This document shows positions 44,013 to 54,897 of a stretch of 64,000 bases of DNA, in pieces. Under the pieces are notes generated by a model. It was not told the DNA's origin. It ran no database searches and saw only the letters and a list, made by a program, of their open reading frames with translations. The position numbers and the translations under genes were made by a program. This DNA is from Apodemus sylvaticus (Eukaryota; Chordata; Mammalia; Rodentia; Muridae). Position 1 is the stretch's first letter; every line of letters starts with the position of its first letter. Where the stretch lies: positions 85,925,845 to 85,989,844 of the forward strand of contig NC_067481.1 of NCBI RefSeq assembly GCF_947179515.1, written 5' to 3'.

Positions 44013-44344
44013 ATAATTTCTAACAGTATTTGATTAGCAGAAATAAACAAACAAAATAACCTATGAAGCCATCAAAAATGCTTTCTTGTTAGTTTTGCAC
44101 CAAATATTAAAGAAAACCGAAGAAGGAAGCATATGTCTCACAACAAGCAACTACAGAATGTTTTAAAGTTAGGGGTGCTGTCCACAGACAGCTCCAAATG
44201 TATACATTGCAGAAATGTTGGGCACATAAGAACAGAAGTGAAGCGGGGTAATGTTGCTCTCAGTGTGTCAGCTTTACCTGAAGATGACAGAAAGCAAAGA
44301 AGTCAGTTGAATCACCGATGTGCTAATAGGTGTGTTTTCACTCA
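44013..44344. other. Unassigned intergenic sequence
   Basis: No supported gene or repeat. The frame at 44,133-44,405 runs into the L1 C-run and is chance. Confidence 0.5.
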
Positions 44345-44490
44345 TCTAAGGTATTTTTTCCCTTTCCTGGTCGCCCCCCCCCCCCCCCCGCCGAAAATCT
44401 CCTAACCCATTGCCAACCCCCTGCTCACCAAGTCACCCACCCCCCACTTCCCTACAATGTAAATAAAGAATATATCTAATAAAAGAAAAA
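44345..44490 (+). mobile_element. Tiny rearranged L1 3' end with C-run
   Basis: TCCCTTTCCTGGTCG, a C run at 44,374-44,389, CCGAAAATCTCCTAACCC and CCTGCTCACCAAGTCACCC are antisense L1 3'UTR. They join directly to sense L1 terminus ACAATGTAAATAAAGAATAT with CTAATAAAAG. A head-inverted (twin-primed) tiny insertion is likely. Confidence 0.7.
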
Positions 44491-46179
44491 TTTTTTCACA
44501 CTGTTCAGTCTCTTATCAAAATATTATAAGATGCTAAGAGAATGTAGTGTTTTTCTAGGCAAGATCCATGGTCCTTCTAGATGCATCATGTGTCAGTAGC
44601 CCTTGCAGGTTTTCCTAGTTCTCCTGTGTCCATAGCATATTTTCAGTATTACATTAAGTGATGACCTTAACGCTCTTTCTCTTCTTCTCTGACTTGTGAT
44701 AAAATTTCTGAGAATGATTTTATTAGCCTTATATTAGTATTTTAAGCCATCCCATATATACCACTAATATTTTGACCATGGCATCTTCTTTCAACCCATA
44801 TTTATAACCTTCACAGTATTCCCATTTGTTATATGAAATAGTACTTTAGAAAATGATACTATGAATAAATCTTTAAAGTAATGAAGGGCCAGGGAAAGGT
44901 CAAAAGTACTACAGGACAATGAATTCTATCACTGTGCCTGTGAATTTCTTAATTATAAGTGAAAATTCTAGGAAAAATGATAACAAAGTTACCCAAACCT
45001 TTTCCTTGGATATTAAATACATTTACAGCAGAAGCCTATGAGGGGAACTCACTATTAGTGATTTTTTTCAACACCAGCTTTCTACTTTTCCATCCTTTTA
45101 TTTCACTGTATGCTGATTGATATTATAAATGTGTTTCTGTTCATATTATGACTGTTTCTGTTCATGTATACTTTGGGTGATACTTTTCATTTAAAAAGAA
45201 TTGTAATTTTTAATAGCTTCGTTACTTCATCCAGCCTCCTACATAGAACAGATACAGTGATCAAAATAACCAAAATGGACTTAAAAATGCATAGAGAAAA
45301 TCCTTGATCAATGTAGGATTCTATCAATGGCTTAAGAATTGTCTGGCACATACATGACGCCTCACCTGAGCTTGCTGTAGTTACTGTAATGCCTTACCTT
45401 AGAACACTATGCCAAGGAAAACTAATAAGATGAAACCCAATCATTAAGATACATTAAGTACTCTATTTAATAGAGATAATCTTTATCCTTATGCACTAAT
45501 TACGTCTTGGCTATTCAGAGTCCTGCCCCACCTCTATGTATAACTACACCAGATGAAAATAAATCAATCTATATTATGAGTAAGTGTAAAGCCATTTTCT
45601 TTGCTTCTTTGTCAGCTGTATACTGTGATTTCTTGAAAAATGAAATCTTAATTATTATGATTTATTCAGCATAGGAGTTCAAAGTTGTGCATTTTACATT
45701 TTGATTTGAAGATTCAAAAAGCCCTTTGCTGGGAAAAAGCCATTTCTATGATTACTTTATGAAATACAGTTCACATGAAAATTGAGTATATGTAGAAAGT
45801 AAATTTTTTGACTTTAAAAAGTGAGCTTGTCTTGTTTTCTAACCTCATTCTTTTTTACATTTGATCCCATCTTTCCCTCCTTTCCAAAGCTTTAAGAAAA
45901 TAGGAGGTGAATGAAAAATGTTTGAACACTGATTATAAAACATCTAGCATTTTTTGTATGGGCTTCTGCTTATACGAATCACCGCAAAAAGGGATTTTTG
46001 ATTACACCTATGGCTCTATGCAAGTTATGATTTTTGATGTCAGGGAGGACCAGCAATCATTTTCAATACCTTTATTGCAATGCAGATCAAACCTACAATG
46101 GAAAAAAAAAACATAAAACAAAAACAAAACCAAGCCAAGCGATATGCTAACTAGATGCTCTCAGTCTCATTGTAGAGTG
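44491..46179. other. Unassigned intergenic sequence
   Basis: 1.7 kb without genes or recognised repeats. The segment 45,900-46,110 has a less AT-rich, motif-like composition. Confidence 0.5.
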
Positions 46180-46800
46180 CACTAGGAGGTCCCGCTTATT
46201 CATGTCAGTTTATGGTTTAATTTAAAAGTAATTCGAAGTATTTTCTATGCTCCCTTCTTTTTAAAGAGCACTTCTTTAAAGCAAAAAGGATCCAATCACT
46301 TTGTTTTTGAATCAGGGAGAGGGTACAATATATAAATGTAAGCCCCATCAGTGTGGTTCTGATGGTTTCTGATTTAAATAGTTTTTATTAAATATGAAAT
46401 GTCCAAATTACCCAATCATTGTCTCTGGCAAGATAAACACAGCTTTCCCAGGCCTTTCTTCAGAGCCTTATCTCAGCGCTGCAGGATGTCAGTTGATACT
46501 GTTGCCTTCGTGTTAGACAAGCAGACAAAATAATTTGATTGTACTGCTTGCCATGTTGTACTAAGCTGTTCTTTAAGAACTAAAACCACTTTGTTTCTGG
46601 TGGCATGACAAAGCCCATTACTTTCATTTTTCTGAACTTCTTAAAAAGCTTTAACATCAATAAGATTGCTCTCCGAGCTCACTGGTATAATGTGTCTAGT
46701 TTTGTCGTCTATCCAGACAGTGGGAGACATAAAATAAAAGATAGTAGAAAAAATGTTTATCATGCTGCAAAAACATGGACAAATTACAGGTAGTTACTTT
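46180..46800. promoter_or_regulatory. Candidate conserved regulatory element
   Basis: Repeat-free, with a dense motif-like texture: ACTTTGTTTTTGAATC (SOX-like), AGATAAACACAGC (GATA/forkhead-like), CCTTATCTCAGCGCTGCAGG, CAAAATAATTTGATTG, CCACTTTGTTTCTGG. The frame at 46,605-46,793 is short and unsupported. Pattern-based inference only. Confidence 0.3.
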
Positions 46801-48205
46801 TTAGACTGACAATTACTGACCCGAATGCTTAATGTCAAGTTTTAAATAGATTATTTGTATACCTATAAAACTACATTTTAATGTGAGGCAGTCATTTCTG
46901 TACTGTCCAAATATGTATTTTCAGTGATTATACCCACAGAAGCAAAAAAATACACATATTTTCTGTTATTTTGTGTGAGTTATAGGCAAATACTGTCATT
47001 TTTTAAGCAATAAATGACAAATTAGTTGTTAGAGAAGGGCACTTGGCATGTAAATGTGAACTGCTATAGAGACATCTTTGTTTGAAAGAGGAAATTAAAT
47101 TGAGTGAGTGGGAGTTTTAGAAAAATAAGCATGAAGAATAATAGACCATTGTGTATGGAGATGTAAAATCAAAGTTCAAGAGTTGCGGTTCTCTACTATG
47201 TGACCACATGGCATTAATACTCTCTAATTTTCATTTCTGATCATTAAGATGAAAAAAATAACAGTAAAGTCCACAAGCTGGAAGATGTGAGGATACAGAC
47301 AGATCATTAGTCAGCAAGAATATGTTGACACTTGAGCAGTCTTGTCCTCAGAGATGTTACAGTCTAGCAGAGCAAAAAGAAAAAGCAATCAAATCACTCC
47401 GTTGCCCACAAAACTGTCCATTTGTGTCTGTATGAAACTCTATAAAGAACCCCTACCTGAATCCAAGAATGCTCACCTTGGGGAAGCAGTGAAATTCTTT
47501 GGAAAACTAGGAAAGCTTTCTGTAGAGAGAGTCAGATGGATTTTCTGGACTAGGTAAGATAACTGGATCAAGAAGGTATATCCCAGTTAGAGGAGCTTGG
47601 CTCATAAAGATTCTTTTAGGGCTGCTAAAGGACTCACAGGCAGAAGGGAGAACACTCTAATAGGAGTGGTATAGATAGAAAACAAGTGCAGATCCCACAA
47701 ACCCTGGAGAGAAGGGTGATGTTGTTTTTGCTTTGGTTTTATTTCCTGTTTTTGTTTGTTTGTTTGTTTTATGTCTCCGTGCACTAGGAAGCGTTTAGCA
47801 GATACCCCTGTGATACACGGGGAAATGGTATGTATTGATTCTACAAAACATCAAGTATCACTGATTCTAGACTTGGTTCTCATTCTTATCAATGCTGCGC
47901 TGAATTTTTACCTGTTCCTTTTAGTCCCTCTCTTCCTAGTTATTTTATTCATCTACATTAATGTTCAGGCAGATGTAGTACATAACAATAAGTAATATAA
48001 TTTTGTTAGGTCATCTTTTGATTTTAAATACAAATGTTCTTCCAGTGGAAAAGCACATTTCACACCTCAGCATGGTAGCAATGGTATTTTAATTAAGTTT
48101 TGAAATGTGTTATAAAAAGATCAAACACATAGCAATATGCTTACATTAACCATATAAAGATATGAAAACATATACATATGTGTACAAGATTTGTTTCTTA
48201 GTTTG
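46801..48205. other. Unassigned intergenic sequence
   Basis: No gene supported. A (TTTG)n run lies at 47,750-47,769. Confidence 0.55.
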
Positions 48206-48342
48206 ATATATATATATATATATATACATGCATACATACATACATAAACATTTGATACCATAGAATGTACTGTGTGCATGTGCACACATACACATGTGAG
48301 TGCACGCGCACACACAGACATACGCGTGCGCAAAACACACAC
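48206..48342. repeat. (TA)n, (CATA)n and alternating purine-pyrimidine tract
   Basis: TA run at 48,206-48,226, CATA units at 48,227-48,245, then long alternating TGCATGTGCACACATACACA, GTGCACGCGCACACAC and ACATACGCGTGCGC segments to 48,342. Confidence 0.9.
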
Positions 48343-49338
48343 CATGCTTCAAGACTTTATATTAGGAATCAATGAGATATTTGGTGCACCAAAGGTATCT
48401 GCAGTCTCCTTTAAGACATATCATATTTTAATCACTTAAAAACTGTAGAGTTGGTCTTGCTACTCATACCCTCTGAGACACAAAAATCTTCATCAGAAAA
48501 ATAAATCTACTTACTGAAAATGGCCCTTCAGAAGGTTCCAAAGTAGTGCTATTAGAGACCCTTTAACTTGTGATTATAAAAAATACTCCCAATGAACTGC
48601 TGCTGGGAGACAGCCATTAAACCATTTCATTCTCTGAGTCTCAACACCAGTCTTATAAAGCAACAATTCGTAAAAATTACAATGAATTGTGTCCATATGA
48701 AAATACCTTCCCCCATCAGGATTTAATATGTCTTATATTTAAAATTGTCTATAATACATTTTGCAAAATTGCTTGTATGACTCAGCTGCAGGCACCAAGA
48801 ATAGACTAAGAATATTCTTTTGTTCTCTTGCTGTATTATACACTTCAGAATTGGAAACACAGGCAGCTATTTTTAAAAATATGAAGTGATGTTGCACATC
48901 TCATTGAAAGGTATCTCCATTGCTTCATGTCTAAGTACTTGACTAACTTCTTAATTCTGAGGGATCAACATTGATTTCCAGTGTTTACCAGCAATTGCAG
49001 ATGACTAGCAGTTAAAAAGCCATCAGCTCCATCACATTTTTCAAAGAACAGACTCCCTTTCCAGATGGCCCTTCATTTGGCTAATGGACAGCCTAAGGGG
49101 ATAAAAATAGCACCTGTGGTAGGAACTCAACATTATTCATAACAACACAAAACCCAACCATTCAATTGATGATAAAAGTCCAAAAATGGATTTATCAATT
49201 TCTCTCAAGAATGAGTTTGCCATGATCATCATTGCATCATTCCAAAGTTTTGTTCTTCCCCTAATTTTCTATGCAGTTTTCAAAAAGGCAATGTTATGTA
49301 ATAGAGAACTCCCCTAATCCTATATCCAATTATTCCTA

Positions 49339-49342
<4 letters not shown>
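48343..49342. other. Unassigned sequence with a motif-rich segment
   Basis: The part at 48,780-49,110 contains TGACTCAGCTGCAGG (AP-1/MARE-like) and GGCAGCTATTTTTAAAAATA (MEF2-like) and is repeat-free. It could be regulatory, but nothing proves it. Confidence 0.3.

Positions 49343-49372
<30 letters not shown>
49343..49372. repeat. (TA)n microsatellite
   Basis: About 14 TA units. Confidence 0.95.
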
Positions 49373-49799
49373 CTTTGAAGAGCAAAATTATTTTAATCAT
49401 ATGCACCTCATATAATGAATAGTTTAAAAAGTTATTTGTCATGTGAAAATAAATTGAATATGTTCTTGTACATTAAAAAAAATCAGGTAGCTGGTGGGGA
49501 ATGAAAAAGTGTTGTCTTTATAGAAAATGTCATCACTAGTAGGTTTCCATGCTACAGTGGGTGCCCTGATAGCCATGCACTCACACTGGGACAGTGCATT
49601 GACTTAGTGGGTTATCAACAAAAAGGGAAGACATCAATTGAGGGTGGGGTGATATTGGTGCATATGCCTGAGGAGGAAGTGAGGATTCAGATACATGACT
49701 ATATTTCACTGAATACATTTACACACATTTCTTAAAGAATGAGAAAAATATTAAACTGATCTGGCAATCCTAGCACTTTTGATTCATCTTATGTTGAGC
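49373..49799. other. Unassigned intergenic sequence
   Basis: AT-rich. No gene or named repeat supported. Confidence 0.55.
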
Positions 49800-49975
49800 T
49801 ACATCTTAAAAATGAAAAGAGTTGATCCAGCATTGTAGGGGAGTAACACGACAGGAAAATGGGAGGGGGTGATTGGGAAATGGGCAGAGGGAAGAGGGCT
49901 TATGAGACCAATTGGGAGGGGGGAACCAGGAAAGGAGAAAGCATTTGGAATGTAAACAAAGAATATAGAAAAAAA
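49800..49975 (+). mobile_element. L1 3' end, sense
   Basis: GGGAGGGGGTGATTGGG, GGCTTATGAGACCAATTGG, GAACCAGGAAAGGAGAAAGC and TTTGGAATGTAAACAAAGAAT with a short A tail are the G-rich 3'UTR and terminus of an L1. Confidence 0.8.
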
Positions 49976-51704
49976 TGATTAGCCAATATAATCCAGATGT
50001 TTGTTTTTCTTCCAAGCAAGCTCTTCTTCTTCCCCCCTAAGTGTAGAAAAGTAATTTGTCTACTCTTCTTGTATTTAGTCTCTGCTTTCTCAATCTCTCT
50101 AATCATTATGGTGATGAGTCATGATGTCTATTATCTTGTCTCCACAATTTTGGTGATTAGAAAGGCTATAGGCAAATTATAAGGGTGTGTAATTCACAAG
50201 GGGATTTTACTGAAATTTCAGTTATCTACAGATGGCTGTTTATTAGACACAGAGTCTAAGCCATAGAAGACAATCTGTAATCCTGATTGTATATGTATTA
50301 CAATTCTGCTGATCAGTTTTTCATCTTTTGGCGACCTGTATATTTTAGACCATTACATTACAGAGGAATGAAGCAAGGCTTCTTACATAAAAATCACTTA
50401 ACAAATAAACAACCCATAACTTATTAGCCTCTGGAGTTCTTCTGTTACTGATTTTCATGAACCAATAAAGCCAGAATTGCATATTTGATGACAGAATGTG
50501 CATATTTGATGACAAACAGGTATATTTCAAAAGTGACATTCTACACATTTCAAATAATGAAATTCTGATTTTCTAGTTGGCTACTTTTTTGCAATGTACT
50601 ATTTCTTCCTATAATTCTATGGTAACCAAGAATCAAGTGTCAACAGCATGCCTGCATATCATTATCTGACTTGGAGCCCTAAGGGGCATGGTAAGACTTC
50701 AGCAATCTCCATAGCTCACTGAGCAGTTCGCTAACATGAAGAGAAGTCACATTTCTGGTCCAGGCCTCATTAGGATGCTGACATCCACTCCAGCACCTTT
50801 GGTGACAAAGAAGGGAATAATTAGCAGTGGGAGATCTCACCAAGTTTCACACATTAGGCAAACCCACAAGATCAAAAAGCTATTTCACATAGTCACACAA
50901 TTAAATTTGCTGTGAAAGAAAATGAGGCTTTATGAATGTAATGTTCTCCTTTTGATATTTGCTTAAAATATGTAGGAAAGGCTACAGGGTCAGTTTTTAA
51001 ATATGATTTTTATCAAGAATTTTTCAGAAAATACAAAACTCTCTTAATGAGTTTTAATCCAAAAATCTCCTATTAGGATGTGCCCATCTGTTCAATCAGG
51101 AAAAAGAAAAAACCCTGTGTTGGCATTTTATTTTGTTAAACTTAAAAATAGTAAATTTTAAATTAATTGATAAAGGGATTTTTGCCAAATTTCATATTAT
51201 ATCCTTAAGCAAATTCAGTAAAATCCTTATAATGATATTTAGGCAATTTTCCAAAAAGAAATCTTCCTTTCTTTGGGTTTACATTATATAAAAATGATAA
51301 AATGCTTAGGAAAGAATATATTTTTCTATATTTGCCTAAAATATAAAACAAAAAACTAAAAACACAGACATCCATGCACAAACGAGACAAATTATCAAGA
51401 TAGAATTTCATTTGAAATAAGTCACCCAAATGTTGAGTTGGTACCACATAGATGATTGTGTAATTCATGCCCAGTTGAAACTTTCCTCCTCTACCTTGAA
51501 TGGACAGGCACTCTCGACCATGGGAACCTTGAGGCTGAGTGTGCGTGTTGATCTGAATAGCTTAGTGCCCTGCAGACAAGTTTCATAGGAAGAGATGAGG
51601 GAGAACAATATTCATGTTTTGGGATCATTACAGAAATGACAGCCACTGATAGGTTGTCAAATTACTCACAGAGAGGAAGCAATCTTTAAAAAACTGACTA
51701 ATTC
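49976..51704. other. Unassigned sequence, possible regulatory segment
   Basis: Mostly AT-rich. At 50,640-50,905 a repeat-free segment contains GGCCTCATTAGGATGCTGAC, TTTGGTGACAAAG and GGAATAATTAGCAGTGGG. A short direct repeat (GCATATTTGATGACA) occurs at about 50,478 and 50,502. Confidence 0.4.
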
Positions 51705-51715
51705 AGGTATGCTTA
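51705..51715 (+). repeat. Left TSD of the inverted L1
   Basis: AGGTATGCTTA, identical to 52,044-52,054. Confidence 0.8.
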
Positions 51716-52043
51716 ATTTTTATTAGATATATTCTTTGAATAATTTCTCCTTTCCTGGTTCCACACTCCCCAAAAGTCCCATAAGCCCTCTTCCATCCCC
51801 CTGTTCCCCAATCAAGCCCTTCCTGCTTCTCTGTCCTGGTATTCCCTTCACTGCTGCACTGAGCCTTTCCAGGACCAGGGGCCTCTTGTTCCTTTTTCTT
51901 GGGCATCATTTGATATATGAATTGTGTCTTGGGTATTCTAAGCTTCTGGGCTAATATCCACTGAAAATATCATCCTAAGTGAGTTAACCCAATCACAAAA
52001 GAACACACATGGTATGCAGTCACTGATAAGTGGATATTAGCTA
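51716..52043 (-). mobile_element. Twin-primed (5'-inverted) L1 insertion
   Basis: Left 247 bases (to about 51,962) are antisense L1 3'UTR from the terminus (TTTTTATTAGATATATTC) through AGCTTCTGGGCTAATATCC. The next 80 bases are sense L1 from the ORF2/3'UTR junction (ATCATCCTAAGTGAGTTAAC, CACATGGTATGCAGTCACTG, AAGTGGATATTAG). Both arms include the AGTGGATATTAGC segment. Perfect 11-bp TSDs enclose the whole. Confidence 0.9.
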
Positions 52044-52054
52044 AGGTATGCTTA
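52044..52054 (+). repeat. Right TSD of the inverted L1
   Basis: AGGTATGCTTA, identical to 51,705-51,715. Confidence 0.8.
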
Positions 52055-53150
52055 TATGATGATATTTCTAAATTGAAAAGATTACCAAATATGAATTTTA
52101 TCAAAGTCAACATATAAAATATGGCCAAAGATTAACTCTGTAATTGTACTTTTTTAGCTTAAAATATGTAAGAATCAAATAGCATATGATAGTAAACAAT
52201 CTATGTTATAAAATATGCAGCTTAATGACGTTTCTAATTCACAGGCTATTATAATATTTGAATGGGATAATGCATTTAAATATTTTGTACATTTTGTAAG
52301 CAATAAGTTCTCAGTGTGTGTTAGATAACAATTTGTGTAATGTACTGACATAACCAACCATGAAAAGCTTGCCTCCAGATACTAAGCTGGGGTCAAATCA
52401 GCATTTATACTTGTTTTATTCATAGGCATGTTTATTCTGCTTGTGTGGCACAGAAGTCTCCATCTTTATCTGACTTTCATAACTTAAAGAATGGCAATAT
52501 ATAGATTTTTCTTTGCAATTTTTTTATAATGTGTGTTATTGCACAAACCAAATAAGCTTAAATACCTTTTCAAACTTAACCTTAATTTGTACTAAAAACA
52601 GAAGAACCCCTTTTTTATCGCTTCTCTGTAATATACAGGGCATCTGTACACGTGGTCATCACTGTGGCACAGAACACCAGATCCATTTCCTCTTATCTAA
52701 CTGTAACTCAATGCTGAGTGTTTCCTAAATTTCTCATTCTCCTCCCACTAATCTTGGTTTCTGTAAACTTTCTTCTTCTTCTTTTTTTTTAACTACCAAC
52801 CTCTATGAAACAAGTATGCTTACTTTACGCATCTGAATGAAAATCTGTGTCTTTCTATTCATTTTTTATTACTCTTACATACTGACTCTCAGTTCCACTC
52901 AGGCAGTAGAAAATGACAGGAAATCAGTTTTTTGTTTATAGGAAAACATGGCTTCATTGTGTATATGTATCAGGTTTTGTTTATGGGTTTATCAACTCTG
53001 GACAATTCCATGGGTGCTGCAAGGAATGGCGTATAAATAAACTCTTTGAAAATATAACCAGGGGTGGGAGATGAGTCATTTGACTACCCTGGCCTTAGTA
53101 TTTTGATAAATATTCAGATTGGTTTCTACAATGACTGTACTAATTTTTAT
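52055..53150. other. Unassigned intergenic sequence
   Basis: AT-rich. No supported gene or repeat. Confidence 0.55.
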
Positions 53151-53152
53151 TC

Positions 53153-53342
53153 TTGGACTGGTAAGATGGCATAGCACATAAAGGCAGTTACTGCTAAGTC
53201 TGGTAGTATAAGATCTCTGCAACCAATATAGGTGAAGGAGAAATGTGATACCTGCAAATTATGTACTGGTCAGAGTAGTCTTCTAAACACATATGCACGT
53301 GCATGTGTGCTTGCACACACACTGAAATCAATAAATGTAATG
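53153..53342 (+). mobile_element. B3-type SINE, sense
   Basis: TGGACTGGTAAGATGGCATAG head, TTACTGCTAAGTCTGGTAG, AGATCTCTGCAACCAATATAG, GGTGAAGGAGAAATG, CACATGC/GTGCA tail and CAATAAATGTAATG end, in B3 order. Diverged. Confidence 0.75.
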
Positions 53343-53814
53343 ACTCCCATTCACATAAACAGTGTATGCTCCACGTTTCGTTTTTCTACACACTCACCTC
53401 ATGAAACAATAAATATGCAGCAGGTGCTCAACAAATAATATACGATTTTTTCTCCTTTTGATAGTGACTATTGTAACAGGAGTGACTGTTTTGATTCACA
53501 TTTTGATGGATAACTTGATAAGCTCTTATTAAACTTGAATCATCTGGTTTTGTAGACAAAAACAAATAGAGCCTATGGTTGTACTTGCTTGCCAAAAGAA
53601 AAGAATATTTTTGTACAATCATTTGTAACTAAAATAAGGTGACTTCTCCTTTCTGGGCTCATAAATATGTTACAACTTGATTAGTTATGCATAATTTTGA
53701 TTCTTTCTTTGTATGTATATATGTGTGTGATCAAGTAACTATGCACATTTGTACATGTGTGCACACATATGTTCACATGTTTTGTACACGTGTACACATG
53801 TATGTTCATATGTG
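53343..53814. other. Unassigned sequence ending in a TGTACACA-rich tract
   Basis: 53,705-53,812 is a low-complexity alternating GTACACATGTG tract. The rest is AT-rich. Confidence 0.6.
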
Positions 53815-54042
53815 TGGAGGCCTCTTATAGAGATCAGGTATCTTCTTCAATTGTGTTCCACTTTATAGATTAGGCAGTCTGTATTGCTGATCCCAGAGCT
53901 CAGTAATCCTATTGCTTTAGTTGGGATTCACTGTGTCTGCCACCATGCTAACTAGGAATTAATGTTTGCTTCTTGGTAATAAATTTTGGGCCTCACACTT
54001 GTGTTGCAAAGGTGTTAACTGAGTTATCTCTTTAGCCCCTGA
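53815..54042 (-). mobile_element. B3-type SINE, antisense
   Basis: GTGGAGGCCTCTTATAGAGATC, CTGATCCCAGAGCTCAGTAA, TCACTGTGTCTGCCACCATG, TTTTGGGCCTCACACTTGTG and TGAGTTATCTCTTTAGCCCC are the antisense body and head of a B3-type SINE. With the alternating tract on its left (its antisense CA tail) it forms one element. Confidence 0.75.
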
Positions 54043-54716
54043 TTATATTTCTTTAAATAATTAAGAAGCTAATGATAGAACATCTGTGCAACAGTGAAAT
54101 ATAAATTCTTCTAAATGAGTTAAACAACACATTAAATTCCATCAGGATCATAGGATAATCGGTTATGATCAGCATTATGTTCATTCAGCAAGGTCAAATA
54201 AAGATTTCCCATGAATATCTTCCATCATCACTATGAACTACAAGTGCAACTTATTGTTTTTTATGTGTATCATAAAGAAATCAGATGCCAAAGAATGATT
54301 CCACAAAGAATCAATTTAGGAACTGAGACATTGATGGGTTTAAATTGACAAGGAAATAACAACCTTTTGATACATTTGATTTTCTCAATATGTAGTGATA
54401 ACATTGAACTTACTTTTCCAAACACTTAATTTTTATAGTGTTTTTCCTAATATTGGGCAAGCCAGAGTTCTAAAGTCATATTGTGCTTTTCTTTGCTGTG
54501 TCGTCATTCTCAAATTGTTCAGCAGATAATCATCAGCTTAAAACAAAATAATCATCTGCTTAAAACAAAACAAAACAGAACTACAGAAAATTAATATCAT
54601 TCTATATCAATAAAGATTTAATATTTGAAAATATATAAAATTATTGAGAATAATCTATTGAACATGTGCAGAGGAAAATATTTGCTACTATGGGAAATAT
54701 AAATTGTGAAATAAAA
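54043..54716. other. Unassigned intergenic sequence
   Basis: AT-rich, with a small duplicated AATCATC-GCTTAAAACAAA motif at about 54,528-54,570. No gene supported. Confidence 0.55.
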
Positions 54717-54729
54717 ATTATGATTTAGG

Positions 54730-54884
54730 CCGGGCGTTGGTGGTGCATGCCTGTAATCCCAGCACTCTGGGAGGCAGAGGCAGGCGGATTTCTGAGTTTG
54801 AGGCCAGCCTGGTCTACAGAGTGAGTTCCAGGACAGCCAGGGCTACACAGAGAAACCCTGTCTCGAAAAACCAAATAAAAAAAT
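54730..54884 (+). mobile_element. Young full-length B1 SINE with TSD
   Basis: Well-preserved B1: CCGGGCGTTGGTGGTGCATG, CCTGTAATCCCAGCACTCTG, GGATTTCTGAGTTTGAGGCC, GTCTACAGAGTGAGTTCCAG, CAGAGAAACCCTGTCTCG, A tail. TSD ATTATGATTTAGG at 54,717-54,729 and 54,885-54,897. Least diverged SINE in the window. Confidence 0.97.
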
Positions 54885-54897
54885 ATTATGATTTAGG

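Noticed and set aside
48121..48352. Cys/Val-rich minus frames
   Set aside because: Translation of alternating TG/CA and TA repeats.
50478..50516. GCATATTTGATGACA direct repeat as a TSD
   Set aside because: The units are only about 24 bases apart with no insert between them.
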